Below are positions 14,396-22,212 of a DNA stretch of 64,000 nucleotides, in pieces. The stretch's first letter is position 1, and each line of letters begins with the position of its first letter. The stretch spans positions 62,001 to 126,000 of the forward strand of contig NZ_JBBHKR010000062.1 in the NCBI RefSeq assembly GCF_037389425.1, read 5' to 3'. A program made the position numbers and the translations under genes. The stretch is from Stygiolobus sp037389425. Its GTDB lineage: Archaea > Thermoproteota > Thermoprotei_A > Sulfolobales > Sulfolobaceae. The notes beneath the pieces are model-generated. The model did not search any database and was not told the DNA's origin. It saw only the letters and a program-made list of their open reading frames with translations.

Positions 14396-17095
14396 TTAAC
14401 TTGACGGGGGCTGATACACGGAAATTATCTTAGTGTTATACGTCTGATAGGGTGCTAATGTTGCCCAAACAATTTCTGGTATAAAATAGCCCTGGTAAAG
14501 CGATATTTCTTCTTGGAGTTTTGGAAATGCTTGCCCATTGTAGATGTATATGTTAACATTGTTGAATGTGAAACAATTACCAAAAGATACTGAATATGCT
14601 GGGTCTATCACATATACTACGTAGTCCCCAGAGACGTTGAAATATGACGTCGAATTCAGGAAGGGCAACGGTGCTGAAGATATGTTGACGATACCTAGTT
14701 CATAATATGGAATATACTTTTGCAATGTGAAATTATAACGTTGTACGTCAAGAATATTCCACGTTAAGTTATAACTCGACAATTCTACAAATTCAATCAG
14801 GTTTTGTCCTGAAAACTCGCTTACTAATGCGAAGTACTCAAACTTATAATAGTCAAGGACTGTCTGCGGGAACTTGTAAAATGTGCTATTGTCCGTGAAT
14901 TTCAGTGATATGTAACCGTTACTCCAAACAGTATACTTACCAGACGTGTAATCATTGAATTGACTGTTAAAAACATGGGTCAAATTAGATAAGTTGTACA
15001 TCTGAACTTCTACTGTTTCACCATCTACACTTATGTTATAGCTAGTGAAGTTAAGTAAGAATATTTTGAATGTTGTATAGTTGAAGGCAAGTGTTAAATT
15101 GTTGAAGAAATACACATTGAAGAACATATAATACCCCTCTTTAGACACGTTAAATACCTGCATTAACTTGATGTTATTCACATGTGTTATATTCAACTTG
15201 AACAAATAAAGCGGTTTAACAGACATTGTTTGTCCAGTCGTTACTACTTTCATCAGGAAGTGGGCTATCGTTAAGTTTTCTAGAAGATAATACCAACTCT
15301 GGATTGCTTGGACGGGTTCTGGTGTTAAAGGCTGGAATATCCACGAAGGCGGAGGGAACGTCTTGTAATGTAGTTTGAATGAAACGTTCAAGCAGAACGC
15401 TGTACTATTAAGCTGTGTCAAGTTCCTCGCTGCAGTCAAATTTACGATCGCACCCGTGTAGTGTCTATAGAAAATACCTAAGTAATCGTATGTATACGCA
15501 GTGAAATTAAACGTTATGTTTTCTTTAGGGATAAGCCATGAACCGTTTATAAAGTAATACTCTCCATCATACATTTTACTTTTATTAAAAGCACCATAGT
15601 TAAACGGCATTGAAAACTGAGGACAAACCTGGGGACTTGTCCCGTTAAAAACATATGCATAGTAAATAACGAAATCGTAGTAGTTATGATAAAACACTGT
15701 CACGTTTTTGTAAACATAATAGAAAGTCACATTACTGTATGGCGTGGTTAGTTCCGTATAGTTTTTTTCAAAAAGTAGTTTGTACGGTTCGACATAGTTA
15801 TTATATTTTGAGAAGTAATAATAAGTATAGTTCTTCTTAGTATTTACATCTTTGATAACATCAACGTAATATTTAGCAGTATAATTAGAGCTGCTGGAAG
15901 AATAACTGTTCGTGCCGTATAAATCACGTGCGTTTAATGTTACATTATACTGTTTTAATATTTTGTGGAATGTAATATTGTTGAAGTATGTTACCTTATA
16001 TTCTAGAGTTATCACTTGATATATTATAGTCTGTTTTCCTTGTTTTATTGTCTGATTAGTTATGTGCATATCAATTGTTACATTTACTGGAATATAAACC
16101 ATAAGAACTCTAGTATAATTAGTAGAATTTACAACGTCAAACTGGAAAATATTATACACAAGCATCGATGGTGGATAAGAAAACCATGATGGATACGTCG
16201 TTACTGGGAATATCGTACCATATACCGCTATAGATGTGGTGTTACGTAGTGTCCATGCCTTATAGACAAGTTCATGGTCCGATATATTTGTCTTGTAAAT
16301 AGTTGTGTAGAACTTTATCAGCTCTGTTTTGTTAGTAACATTCAATAACGGACTATATTGAATAGTTATAGTTGCAAATGTCCTTATCTGATTTTTGTAA
16401 TAGAATGTAAGGCTGGTGCTTTCCAGAGTTGTGTTAAAAGGCACGGAGTAATTTAGTACAATATTCTGACGAGTGAAATTATCGTATAGAAATACATGGT
16501 ATACATAGCTATTATTAGTGCTGTTATAAAATATAGAAACTCCTTTCGGGAAAATAGCTTCTTTTTCTGCCTTGTAACTAACTGGCCAATTGAAAATGTA
16601 TGGGTAATTTACTTTAATTTGGTAGTTTGTCATATTGTACGTGTCATTCAAACTTGGCGGTATTAAATCTAGATCAGAGTATGTATATGAATAGTAATAC
16701 TGCGGGCACAACGTAGCTAATATTGCAAGCAATTTAGAGTACGCTGAAGGTGTTATGTTTGTAACATTGAGCTGAATTAAGTGTTTGAAAGCATTAAACA
16801 AGGTAGTTGAGTGGTTATTTAACTCGAATAAGGTATTTCCATCAGGCTCCTTAAAGACATCCGAAGCATTGATATAATTCATTGATTGAAGGGATGGGGT
16901 AAGTGTTACCGTGTACGTGTTCGTTTCGCTGTTAAAATTATAATTATAATTCTGTCCTCCCCCACTCCCTAATTGTACTGTACTATTTTGCGGGACTTTC
17001 AGGTTTACGAAACTCGTTAGCAAGCTTAGTATTATTACTATTGCTACAACTAGGACTGAGAATCTTCTAATATCCATACCGAAAACGTTACTCAT
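14396..17095 (-). CDS. Large secreted or surface-anchored Asn/Thr/Tyr-rich protein
   Basis: This 899-aa protein has a short cytosolic N-terminus (MSNVFGMDIRRF) and one hydrophobic segment near residues 12-30. The rest is all extracytoplasmic sequence, rich in Asn, Tyr, Thr, Phe and Ser. It carries dozens of N-x-S/T sequons, so it is expected to be heavily N-glycosylated like other exposed Sulfolobus proteins. There is no clear C-terminal anchor. The composition is that of beta-rich adhesins. In a conjugative plasmid it could mediate mating-pair contact, a role inferred from size, topology and location. The gene is followed by a TAAACTGGGGAGTTTA motif. Confidence 0.7.
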   Translation of the reverse strand: MSNVFGMDIRRFSVLVVAIVIILSLLTSFVNLKVPQNSTVQLGSGGGQNYNYNFNSETNTYTVTLTPSLQSMNYINASDVFKEPDGNTLFELNNHSTTLFNAFKHLIQLNVTNITPSAYSKLLAILATLCPQYYYSYTYSDLDLIPPSLNDTYNMTNYQIKVNYPYIFNWPVSYKAEKEAIFPKGVSIFYNSTNNSYVYHVFLYDNFTRQNIVLNYSVPFNTTLESTSLTFYYKNQIRTFATITIQYSPLLNVTNKTELIKFYTTIYKTNISDHELVYKAWTLRNTTSIAVYGTIFPVTTYPSWFSYPPSMLVYNIFQFDVVNSTNYTRVLMVYIPVNVTIDMHITNQTIKQGKQTIIYQVITLEYKVTYFNNITFHKILKQYNVTLNARDLYGTNSYSSSSSNYTAKYYVDVIKDVNTKKNYTYYYFSKYNNYVEPYKLLFEKNYTELTTPYSNVTFYYVYKNVTVFYHNYYDFVIYYAYVFNGTSPQVCPQFSMPFNYGAFNKSKMYDGEYYFINGSWLIPKENITFNFTAYTYDYLGIFYRHYTGAIVNLTAARNLTQLNSTAFCLNVSFKLHYKTFPPPSWIFQPLTPEPVQAIQSWYYLLENLTIAHFLMKVVTTGQTMSVKPLYLFKLNITHVNNIKLMQVFNVSKEGYYMFFNVYFFNNLTLAFNYTTFKIFLLNFTSYNISVDGETVEVQMYNLSNLTHVFNSQFNDYTSGKYTVWSNGYISLKFTDNSTFYKFPQTVLDYYKFEYFALVSEFSGQNLIEFVELSSYNLTWNILDVQRYNFTLQKYIPYYELGIVNISSAPLPFLNSTSYFNVSGDYVVYVIDPAYSVSFGNCFTFNNVNIYIYNGQAFPKLQEEISLYQGYFIPEIVWATLAPYQTYNTKIISVYQPPSS

Positions 17096-17169
17096 TTTTT
17101 CTCCCCTCCATTTTGTATTAATGTTTCGTGTTTTCTGGGACGGTACATTTTCCTCTCCTACCTAAAGGG

Positions 17170-17180
17170 TTTTTAAAAAA
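17170..17180 (+). promoter_or_regulatory. TATA-like TTTTTAAAAAA box
   Basis: It lies upstream of the DUF5752-like gene, with its centre about 28 bp before GTG 17203. Confidence 0.4.
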
Positions 17181-17202
17181 CCCCATAGGTGGGGTGAACG
17201 AA

Positions 17203-17478
17203 GTGGAGCCTTTCTACTTCAGGTCATATGATAGAGTAGTCGGAGTAGCCCACAACGAAAAAGAACTCGAGAAAGAAATAATGAGGATAGGTGCTACAGA
17301 CCCGGCATGTGTAAACTGGCACTTAGAACAAGGGCACATAGTAGCTTGGTTAAGATATATAGGGAATAATACGCTTGCGGAGATGTTAAAGGGCGTAAAA
17401 GATTATAGGGAAGCGTTAGCGAGAATAAGAGACTACTATACTATACAACAAAGAAGAGGAGGGAGAAGGAGGAAATGA
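17203..17478 (+). CDS. DUF5752-like conserved hypothetical protein
   Basis: This protein of about 91 aa starts VEPFYFRSYDRVVGVA and contains VNWHLEQGHIVAWLRYIGN, then a basic tail RRGGRRRK. The FYF..., helix, H.E.G..W.R..G arrangement is that of the DUF5752 family, whose function is unknown. I chose GTG 17203 because it follows a GGTGA Shine-Dalgarno at 17193-17197 and lies in phase with the TTTTTAAAAAA box; longer frames begin at 17128. The stop overlaps the start of the next small membrane protein gene (ATGA), so the two form an operon. Confidence 0.6.
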   Translation: MEPFYFRSYDRVVGVAHNEKELEKEIMRIGATDPACVNWHLEQGHIVAWLRYIGNNTLAEMLKGVKDYREALARIRDYYTIQQRRGGRRRK

Positions 17479-17666
17479 TTTCGCCAGTATTAGCAATAAA
17501 AATTCTTCTATTAGTCCCTTCAATTATATTCTTCTTCTACAGTGCTGTGTATCTTATATTATTGGAGCTAAATGCACAACCTAATCTGAGCAAATTCTTC
17601 AGAAATATTAGTCTGATTTTAGCAGCAGGTGGCGCAATATTACTGACTTTATATATGATCATCTAA
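17475..17666 (+). CDS. Small two-span membrane protein
   Basis: This 63-aa protein has hydrophobic segments at about residues 5-29 and 44-62, separated by a short polar loop. It overlaps the stop codon of the preceding gene by 4 nt. Family unknown. An HTH-coding frame follows in the -1 frame and overlaps the 3' end (see the entry at 17612-17896). Confidence 0.6.
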   Translation: MISPVLAIKILLLVPSIIFFFYSAVYLILLELNAQPNLSKFFRNISLILAAGGAILLTLYMII

Positions 17667-17896
17667 GAGGAATCGACAATATAATTCTAGTAATTTTAGC
17701 AAATACAAGCGGTAACACCATAGAAGAAATAGCAGAAAAAACGGGGATAAAAGAAGAAGCTGTATATCACGTTCTAGAGCTTTTAAGAATAGCTAATATC
17801 GTAAAGAAGCAAAATAATAGATATTTTACTGAAGAAATTGTGAGAGTTATAGCACAGCTCCTTTTAGATTTAGAAGAACTAGATATAACGAATTAA
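17612..17896 (+). pseudogene. Winged-helix-like reading frame without a canonical start codon
   Basis: The frame is open from after a TAG at 17609-17611 to TAA 17894-17896. From about 17672 it encodes a convincing HTH (NTIEEIAEKTGIKEEAVYHV, then LLRIANIVKK). No ATG, GTG or TTG occurs before the HTH. A GAGG at about 17668 precedes AT-rich codons, so a non-AUG start (ATA or ATT) is possible, as is a -1 shift from the upstream membrane-protein gene. It could also be a truncated antitoxin- or regulator-type gene. The coding pattern is strong; expression is uncertain. Confidence 0.5.
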
Positions 17897-17909
17897 TTAA
17901 GGTGTTTAA

Positions 17910-18428
17910 ATGAAACTCCAGACACATTACGTTTTCTCTACGGGTTTACTTACTTTTTTTGGCACTCTCTTGACTCATCACTTTTATACTTCACTCTTTT
18001 TTTCAGGAGTAGTCGCTATATTAGGTAATACGTTAATAGATAGGTTTGGTCATGAAATAAGGAGTGTTTACGGGAGGGAAATAGTCAGGAGGACTCCCCT
18101 CACTCACACTCTGCCGAGGAGTGCGGTTTGGGGTTTTATTCCGGCATTAGTACTAACACTACTTTACTATTATGCGTATCCGAGCAAAGAACTGGTGTTT
18201 TTAACTCTAGTTAGTTTGTTGAACGGACCATCACACATGTTATTGGACGTGTTTACTGAAAGAGGAATATACGTAAAGAGGAACGGGAAGTGGAAAAGAT
18301 TCGCACTAGCCCACTTCTCTTACGACAACCCTGCAGTAAACGGTGTAGCTGTTCTCATGGGGATTCTAATGCTGTTTGCAGCAATACAACTACATAACTA
18401 CCATTATTACTACTATTATTTCCATTGA
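17910..18428 (+). CDS. DUF1286/LexA-binding-like membrane metal hydrolase of Sulfolobus plasmids
   Basis: This 172-aa protein begins MKLQTHYVFSTGLLTFFGT with an early TH motif and continues with IDRFGHE, TPLTHTLPRSAVWG and GPSHMLLDVFTERGIY. Conserved His and Asp residues between four hydrophobic segments are typical of the YdjM/DUF457-like membrane metal-dependent hydrolases. Sulfolobus conjugative plasmids commonly encode such a protein, assigned to DUF1286. An AAGGTG Shine-Dalgarno precedes the ATG. The stop codon runs into the right copy of the long direct repeat, so this gene ends the transfer block. Confidence 0.75.
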   Translation: MKLQTHYVFSTGLLTFFGTLLTHHFYTSLFFSGVVAILGNTLIDRFGHEIRSVYGREIVRRTPLTHTLPRSAVWGFIPALVLTLLYYYAYPSKELVFLTLVSLLNGPSHMLLDVFTERGIYVKRNGKWKRFALAHFSYDNPAVNGVAVLMGILMLFAAIQLHNYHYYYYYFH

Positions 18429-18541
18429 ATTTTGAAAAATTGTTAAGTAAGCAGTATAAGCGCTACTCATGGGATCCCAGGTTTCTATTCCCGTTAGAAA
18501 AATTCAATTAACTCCCTAGTTTACTGAGAAAAAATTCAAAG
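18427..18541. repeat. Long direct repeat, right copy (partner 5415-5530)
   Basis: It begins at the last bases of the DUF1286 gene and is colinear with the left copy. The palindrome half is changed (GCGCTACTCAT instead of GCGCTTATACT) and the embedded 16-bp motif is degenerate. Confidence 0.8.
18508..18523. repeat. TAAACTGGGGAGTTTA motif, copy 7 (degenerate: TTAACTCCCTAGTTTA)
   Basis: Two changes from the consensus. It lies inside the right long direct repeat. Confidence 0.65.
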
Positions 18542-18611
18542 TAGTTAATCCTGCACGGATCTCAAATTTTTTGCTTGCAGCAGCAAGCTCTTACATTAAT
18601 GGCCCTAAATA

Positions 18612-18696
18612 CTACACTTTGTTAACCCTACTATTCCCAGTCAAACAACTCATTTTCAGCCCCCTTCTAAGGAGGTAACACTTTGTTAACCCTAGT
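18612..18696. promoter_or_regulatory. Duplicated ACACTTTGTTAACCCTA element upstream of the HTH-HEPN pair
   Basis: The 17-bp sequence occurs twice (about 18614 and 18679), each with the dyad GTTAAC, just before the TATA-like TTTATTAA at 18702-18709. The position suits an operator read by the first gene of the pair. Confidence 0.5.
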
Positions 18697-18732
18697 TAAG
18701 GTTTATTAAGGGAAATTTCTCGATACAATTTT

Positions 18733-18984
18733 ATGGAAAGTAAGATAGAGAAACATAAGTCAAGGTTTACCATTACACAGCTCATACTTATGGTAATGGC
18801 TAAGGCCCCAGGGAGCTGCTGCAGTTTGGAATATTTACATGAGAAAACTGGTGTTGATAAGAAGGAGCTGCTAGTATATCTAACAAGGTTAGCCAAAAGA
18901 GGAATAATAGAAAGGAAATGGCATAAAAGTAGGGCAGGGAAAGAGAGAATGTATTGTCTTAAGTATAAGGAGGAGATAGTATGA
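18733..18984 (+). CDS. Winged-helix regulator, probable partner of the HEPN-like protein
   Basis: This 83-aa protein has helices TITQLILMVMAKAPG and SLEYLHEKTGVDKKELLVYL, then a recognition helix and wing, LTRLAKRGIIERKWHK. It is a typical small wHTH. ATG 18733 lies 27 bp from the centre of a TTTATTAA box, so the transcript is probably leaderless. The stop overlaps the start of the HEPN-like gene by 4 nt. In archaeal HEPN modules the partner is often an MNT nucleotidyltransferase; here it is a wHTH instead. Duplicated elements upstream could be its operators. Confidence 0.7.
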   Translation: MESKIEKHKSRFTITQLILMVMAKAPGSCCSLEYLHEKTGVDKKELLVYLTRLAKRGIIERKWHKSRAGKERMYCLKYKEEIV

Positions 18985-20123
18985 GCCAGCCAAATAATAA
19001 ATTTTTAGAATACGCTAAAGCGCTTTTAGAAACTGCAGAATCTGATTTAGATGCAAGTAAACTTCTTTGGGATTGTAATTATCAAGCTCAGTCAGTGTTT
19101 TATCTTCAGCAATCAACTGAGAAGATATTTAAAGCGTTTAGGAGCATGTATCAGTACCTCTTTATAGAATTTCCTGAATTTATTACAGAGGGCCTGATAG
19201 CTTCAAGTAATAGTAGAGTTACTAACTTGATACCCTATCTTACACTGTTAAATTTAAGGTTAAAAGAGAGAAAACTGGATATTAAAGGCCTGGAAGATTT
19301 ACTGAAAAAGGAATACTCTCATGGCTTAAAGAAAGGATTAAAGGGCGAAATAGATGAGTTAAAAAAGGAACTTGAATATGATAAAGTTATTTTAAAGGGT
19401 ATATTTTCTCAACTACAGTATACTAATATAACAAATAATATTGATTCTGTAATATACTTGCTTATAAATAATTTATTATCACCTCAAGGTAACCAACAGA
19501 ATATCGAGAAAGAATTAAAAGATATAAAGGGAATCATTGAGAGTATTAATAATGTTATTTCGTTCTTTCAAAAATTCGTGGGAGAAATTAAAAAACAACT
19601 ATCAAGTATACCCTTACAGAGTTCATCCAGAAATAGTATTAATTTAGTAGATATTATTTTAGACGAAGTTTTACCTTCTATACTTACCGTTTTAATATTA
19701 CCATTTAAACTATATAATGTAGCGTCTTATCTTGCTCAGTTTGAAGAGAATTCAAGATATCCGCATATAAATAACGGAAACATTGAAATTCCACAAGATA
19801 TAATTCGCAATTGGTCTAATAATTATTCTAGTATTTACGGTAATTTATATGAGGTAATAAAAGAGATTCTAAATAACTTTAAGAAAGCTGACCAATTTCT
19901 GCTTGATATTCATTATAGAGTTATTCAGAGAAACTATTCTATGGATAGTATACTTAATGATATTCTTGGTTTCATAGACTTTATAAACAATATTTTTCCA
20001 ATATTACTACAACTAAATATATTACAGAAAATAATAAATATTAAAAATAAAGATAAAATAGATGAAAATGATATTGAACAATTAGCAAATGAATTAATCA
20101 AAACACTGGAAAAAGTGATCTAA
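18981..20123 (+). CDS. HEPN-domain-like protein, large variant
   Basis: The first 55 residues of this 380-aa protein match the start of HEPN domains: FLEYAKALLETAESDL, then an alanine/glutamine helix YQAQSVFYLQQSTEKIFKAF. A KEYSHGL block near residue 111 corresponds to the conserved His region, and SRYPHI near 258 resembles the R-Y-P end of HEPN domains. HEPN proteins are about 130 aa, so this one carries a long helical insertion (about 120-250) and an extra helical C-terminus of about 100 aa. HEPN domains are often RNases in toxin-antitoxin or defence modules. The canonical RX4-6H is not obvious, so catalytic activity is uncertain. It is the last gene before the tRNA-Glu attachment site. Confidence 0.65.
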   Translation: MSQPNNKFLEYAKALLETAESDLDASKLLWDCNYQAQSVFYLQQSTEKIFKAFRSMYQYLFIEFPEFITEGLIASSNSRVTNLIPYLTLLNLRLKERKLDIKGLEDLLKKEYSHGLKKGLKGEIDELKKELEYDKVILKGIFSQLQYTNITNNIDSVIYLLINNLLSPQGNQQNIEKELKDIKGIIESINNVISFFQKFVGEIKKQLSSIPLQSSSRNSINLVDIILDEVLPSILTVLILPFKLYNVASYLAQFEENSRYPHINNGNIEIPQDIIRNWSNNYSSIYGNLYEVIKEILNNFKKADQFLLDIHYRVIQRNYSMDSILNDILGFIDFINNIFPILLQLNILQKIINIKNKDKIDENDIEQLANELIKTLEKVI

Positions 20124-20167
20124 GAGGAAATTAAGCTTAACATATACTGTGGGATTCGATAGTTTGG

Positions 20168-20281
20168 AACGTTTTACATATTCTACTACTGTTTTATTCT
20201 ACTTTTCTTTCATAACATAATTCTACTTCTACTTCAACGTGCAACAGAAAACGTTTCTTTTCAACGTTCCTCTGAAACGTT
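20168..20281. repeat. AACGTT hexamers, three of them phased at 13 bp, next to the attachment site
   Basis: AACGTT occurs at 20168, 20250, 20263 and 20276. The last three are exactly 13 bp apart and end 14 bp before the tRNA-derived core at 20295. Regular palindromic hexamers beside an att core could be integrase or accessory-factor sites. No gene lies between 20124 and 20260. Confidence 0.45.
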
Positions 20282-20494
20282 ATCTAGCCTCTCAAGCCTG
20301 TGGCCCGGGTTCAAATCCCGGCCGCGGCACTTCATATCGTAATATTCCTTTACGATTTGTTCTAAAGAACCTATGTAATGGTCTCTTCTCTGACCGCCAT
20401 CACCGTTCTCTATTAAGTAAACATAATACTTCCCCTTAACCTCACGAATCCTAATATCACCAAATGTGAAAACTTTATTACCCGTACCTTCAGC
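20261..20494 (-). pseudogene. Remnant of an SSV-type integrase N-terminal part, int(N), crossing the att core
   Basis: The frame reads GDIRIREVKGKYYVYLIENG, then HYIGSLEQIVKEYY, then CRGRDLNPGHRLERL across the tRNA-Glu 3' end and stops shortly after. KGKYYVY..ENG and the GSLE..V..Y pattern are the N-terminal hallmark of SSV-type integrases, and the tRNA-derived peptide is what an attP inside int encodes. There is no ATG, GTG or TTG at the 5' end (a TAG lies at the boundary), and the catalytic C-terminal domain is missing. It is related to, but distinct from, the int(N) at 23628-23836. Confidence 0.7.
20295..20330 (+). other. Attachment-site core: partial copy of the tRNA-Glu 3' end
   Basis: 36 bp match 23628-23663 with a single mismatch (G at 20303, A at 23636). 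The bases just upstream read CCTCTCAA in place of the CTTTCGA anticodon loop, as if derived from a CTC-anticodon tRNA-Glu. The 5' half of a tRNA is absent, so this is an att repeat and not a functional gene. Confidence 0.75.
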
Positions 20495-20995
20495 CTATTT
20501 ATATTTATCACGTAGGGCTATTTAAGGAATGATAATTATCATATCATGCGTGAGATTGAAAGAATCACGATAACAATCCCTTAGTTATGCAAAAAACTGA
20601 ATTTTGTGAAAATACAACAGTTAGAAAATTCAATGAGTCTCATCTAAGGTTTTCTTACTAGCTCAAAGTCTCAGGAAGTATAGGTAAAAATCGTTATTTG
20701 TAATATGCTGAACCATAACTAGGAATATTAACAGTACTTAATATAAGATGTGTAGAGTTCATTGGAGTTTTAAAACAATTCCTTAAATTTGCTTAGCATA
20801 CTTTAGACTAATCTTATCAGCATACTCACGTGCTAATTTCTTAATCTCATTAACCTGTTTAGTAACGCGTTTTGTGGAAGCTGTTAGAGAACTAATGAAG
20901 TCATATATGGAGGATAGGGTAAGGTATTTAATTTTCATAGCAGTAACGGCATCACTTCTGATAAGATTAGGATTAAAAATGGAGTACTAACGGAA
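20495..20995. other. Gene-poor stretch right of the left att site
   Basis: No complete gene is seen. A minus-strand coding-like tail near 20785-20882 (..VTKQVNEIKKLAREYADKI.., stop at about 20785) and a + strand tail ending LIRLGLKMEY with TAA near 20990 look like ends of lost genes joined at about 20870. An ATGATAATTATCAT palindrome lies near 20533. These suggest decay of an integrated element. Confidence 0.35.
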
Positions 20996-21247
20996 ATGCA
21001 ACAGAGGGTGTTATTAGCCCTATATGGAAATGATAAAGTAACACCAAGGAAGTTGATAGAACTTACAAAAAGTTCAACAGCTCCGGTAAATAATCCTATT
21101 AAAATCTTAAAGGAGTGGAGATTAGTAGAAGAGATCGAGGAAACTAGAGGCTTTCCTAAAAGGTGGTATATTAAATTAACAGAAAAGGGTAAAAGGGTAG
21201 TTGAAAAGCTTAAAGAATTAAATAGTTTAATAGAAGACAGTAGTTAA
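20996..21247 (+). CDS. Winged-helix regulator paired with a Fic/Doc protein
   Basis: This 83-aa protein has helices QQRVLLALYGNDKVTPRKL and TKSSTAPVNNPIKILKEW, then the wing LVEEIEETRGFPKRWYIKLT. It is a typical archaeal wHTH (MarR/PadR-like scale). It ends 12 bp before the Fic/Doc gene, so the two form an operon. In bacterial Phd-Doc modules the partner is a Phd/AbrB-type antitoxin. A wHTH partner is a different arrangement and may serve as transcriptional repressor, antitoxin or both. Confidence 0.65.
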   Translation: MQQRVLLALYGNDKVTPRKLIELTKSSTAPVNNPIKILKEWRLVEEIEETRGFPKRWYIKLTEKGKRVVEKLKELNSLIEDSS

Positions 21248-21259
21248 GGTCTATTTTTC

Positions 21260-21718
21260 ATGGAAAGAAAGTTAATGCAGATCTTAGCAGGACTACTGAA
21301 CGAGTTTGAAGAGTGGAGAAGTAGAAAAGGTGATATAGAGCCTACTATAATAAAAATCCACTACAGTATAATCAGAAGTGATCCTAATACCGAGCAGGGA
21401 ATAATTAACTTAGACGTTATAGGTATCGCGATTTATTCCGCAATAGAAGACTTAAATAATTATAACGATATTAGTAGGAGTTTAGCAGTATTAACATATC
21501 ATTTAATAACTTCTCACCCTTTCGTTGACGGCAATAAGAGAACTGCTTTCGTATTGTTATTAAATATCTTATACGAATTGTTTAACAAGGAAATCCCACA
21601 AGATTTAGAAGAAGAGTTAATTAAGACCTTAGTCGAAGTTGCCGATAACCCACCAGAAGAAGATGAGTATGCGATAAATAAAATAAGGAAAATTATACGG
21701 AAAATTACTGAAGATTAA
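21260..21718 (+). CDS. Fic/Doc-family toxin-like protein
   Basis: This 152-aa protein has the signature HPFVDGNKRTA at residues 86-96, the catalytic motif of the Doc branch of the Fic superfamily (GNKR instead of GNGR). It is preceded by a typical helical Doc core (YSAIEDLNNYNDISRSLAVL). Doc enzymes in bacteria phosphorylate EF-Tu; other Fic proteins transfer AMP. All motif residues are present, so it is probably active. It lies in an operon with the wHTH gene and overlaps the convergent 70-aa gene by 14 bp. Its place between two att remnants marks it as mobile cargo. Confidence 0.8.
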   Translation: MERKLMQILAGLLNEFEEWRSRKGDIEPTIIKIHYSIIRSDPNTEQGIINLDVIGIAIYSAIEDLNNYNDISRSLAVLTYHLITSHPFVDGNKRTAFVLLLNILYELFNKEIPQDLEEELIKTLVEVADNPPEEDEYAINKIRKIIRKITED

Positions 21719-21917
21719 ACCGTTTATCCTCATTTTCTTGATTATTATATTTTCTCACATAAAGGACTTTTCCATGAATTTTCAATACTCCAGTTCTATC
21801 AAATTCTGCTAATGCATCTAAATATTCCTTGTGAGCTTTGATGATATAGTCAGTTCTACTTTGCATTCTCTCTAGGATCTTTTTCTGCTCGTCAGTTAAC
21901 TTATGTGCTATCACCAT
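21705..21917 (-). CDS. Hypothetical 70-aa protein
   Basis: A helical N-terminal two-thirds (LTDEQKKILERMQSRTDYII, then KEYLDALAEFDRTG) is followed by a short strand pair (VLKIHGKVLYVRKY). It looks like a small DNA-binding or antitoxin-type protein, but I recognise no family. It is convergent with the Fic/Doc gene and overlaps its 3' end, so it could antagonise that gene by antisense or act as an antitoxin; neither is shown. Confidence 0.5.
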   Translation of the reverse strand: MVIAHKLTDEQKKILERMQSRTDYIIKAHKEYLDALAEFDRTGVLKIHGKVLYVRKYNNQENEDKRFNLQ

Positions 21918-22212
21918 TTTGAATCCCCTATTAACTATACTGTTGAACTACTTATAATATATTCGTGCCATATATACCACGTACATATGCTATATTATAG
22001 GTCTTGTGATATGAAATATCATATAGAGCAAACATAATTTCCACATAAATCCCAAAAATCCGATTAAAGGTTAGATGTTTTTACGTATTATCTGAGGGCA
22101 TAATCGTTTCAGCGTATATACGATGAAAGTCCAAGGCTAACCTAGTACATTATACAATGCTAGCGCTAGACCCAGTCAGCCTAAAAATCACTAAGGCTTC
22201 CTGTGATTGTGA

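Noticed and set aside
20295..20330. Second tRNA-Glu gene
   Set aside because: Only the 3' half is present. There is no acceptor 5' strand or D-arm, so it is an att repeat.
20239..20439. Plus-strand frame of 66 aa across the left att copy
   Set aside because: It reads through the tRNA-derived core on the wrong strand; the minus strand carries a recognisable integrase fragment.
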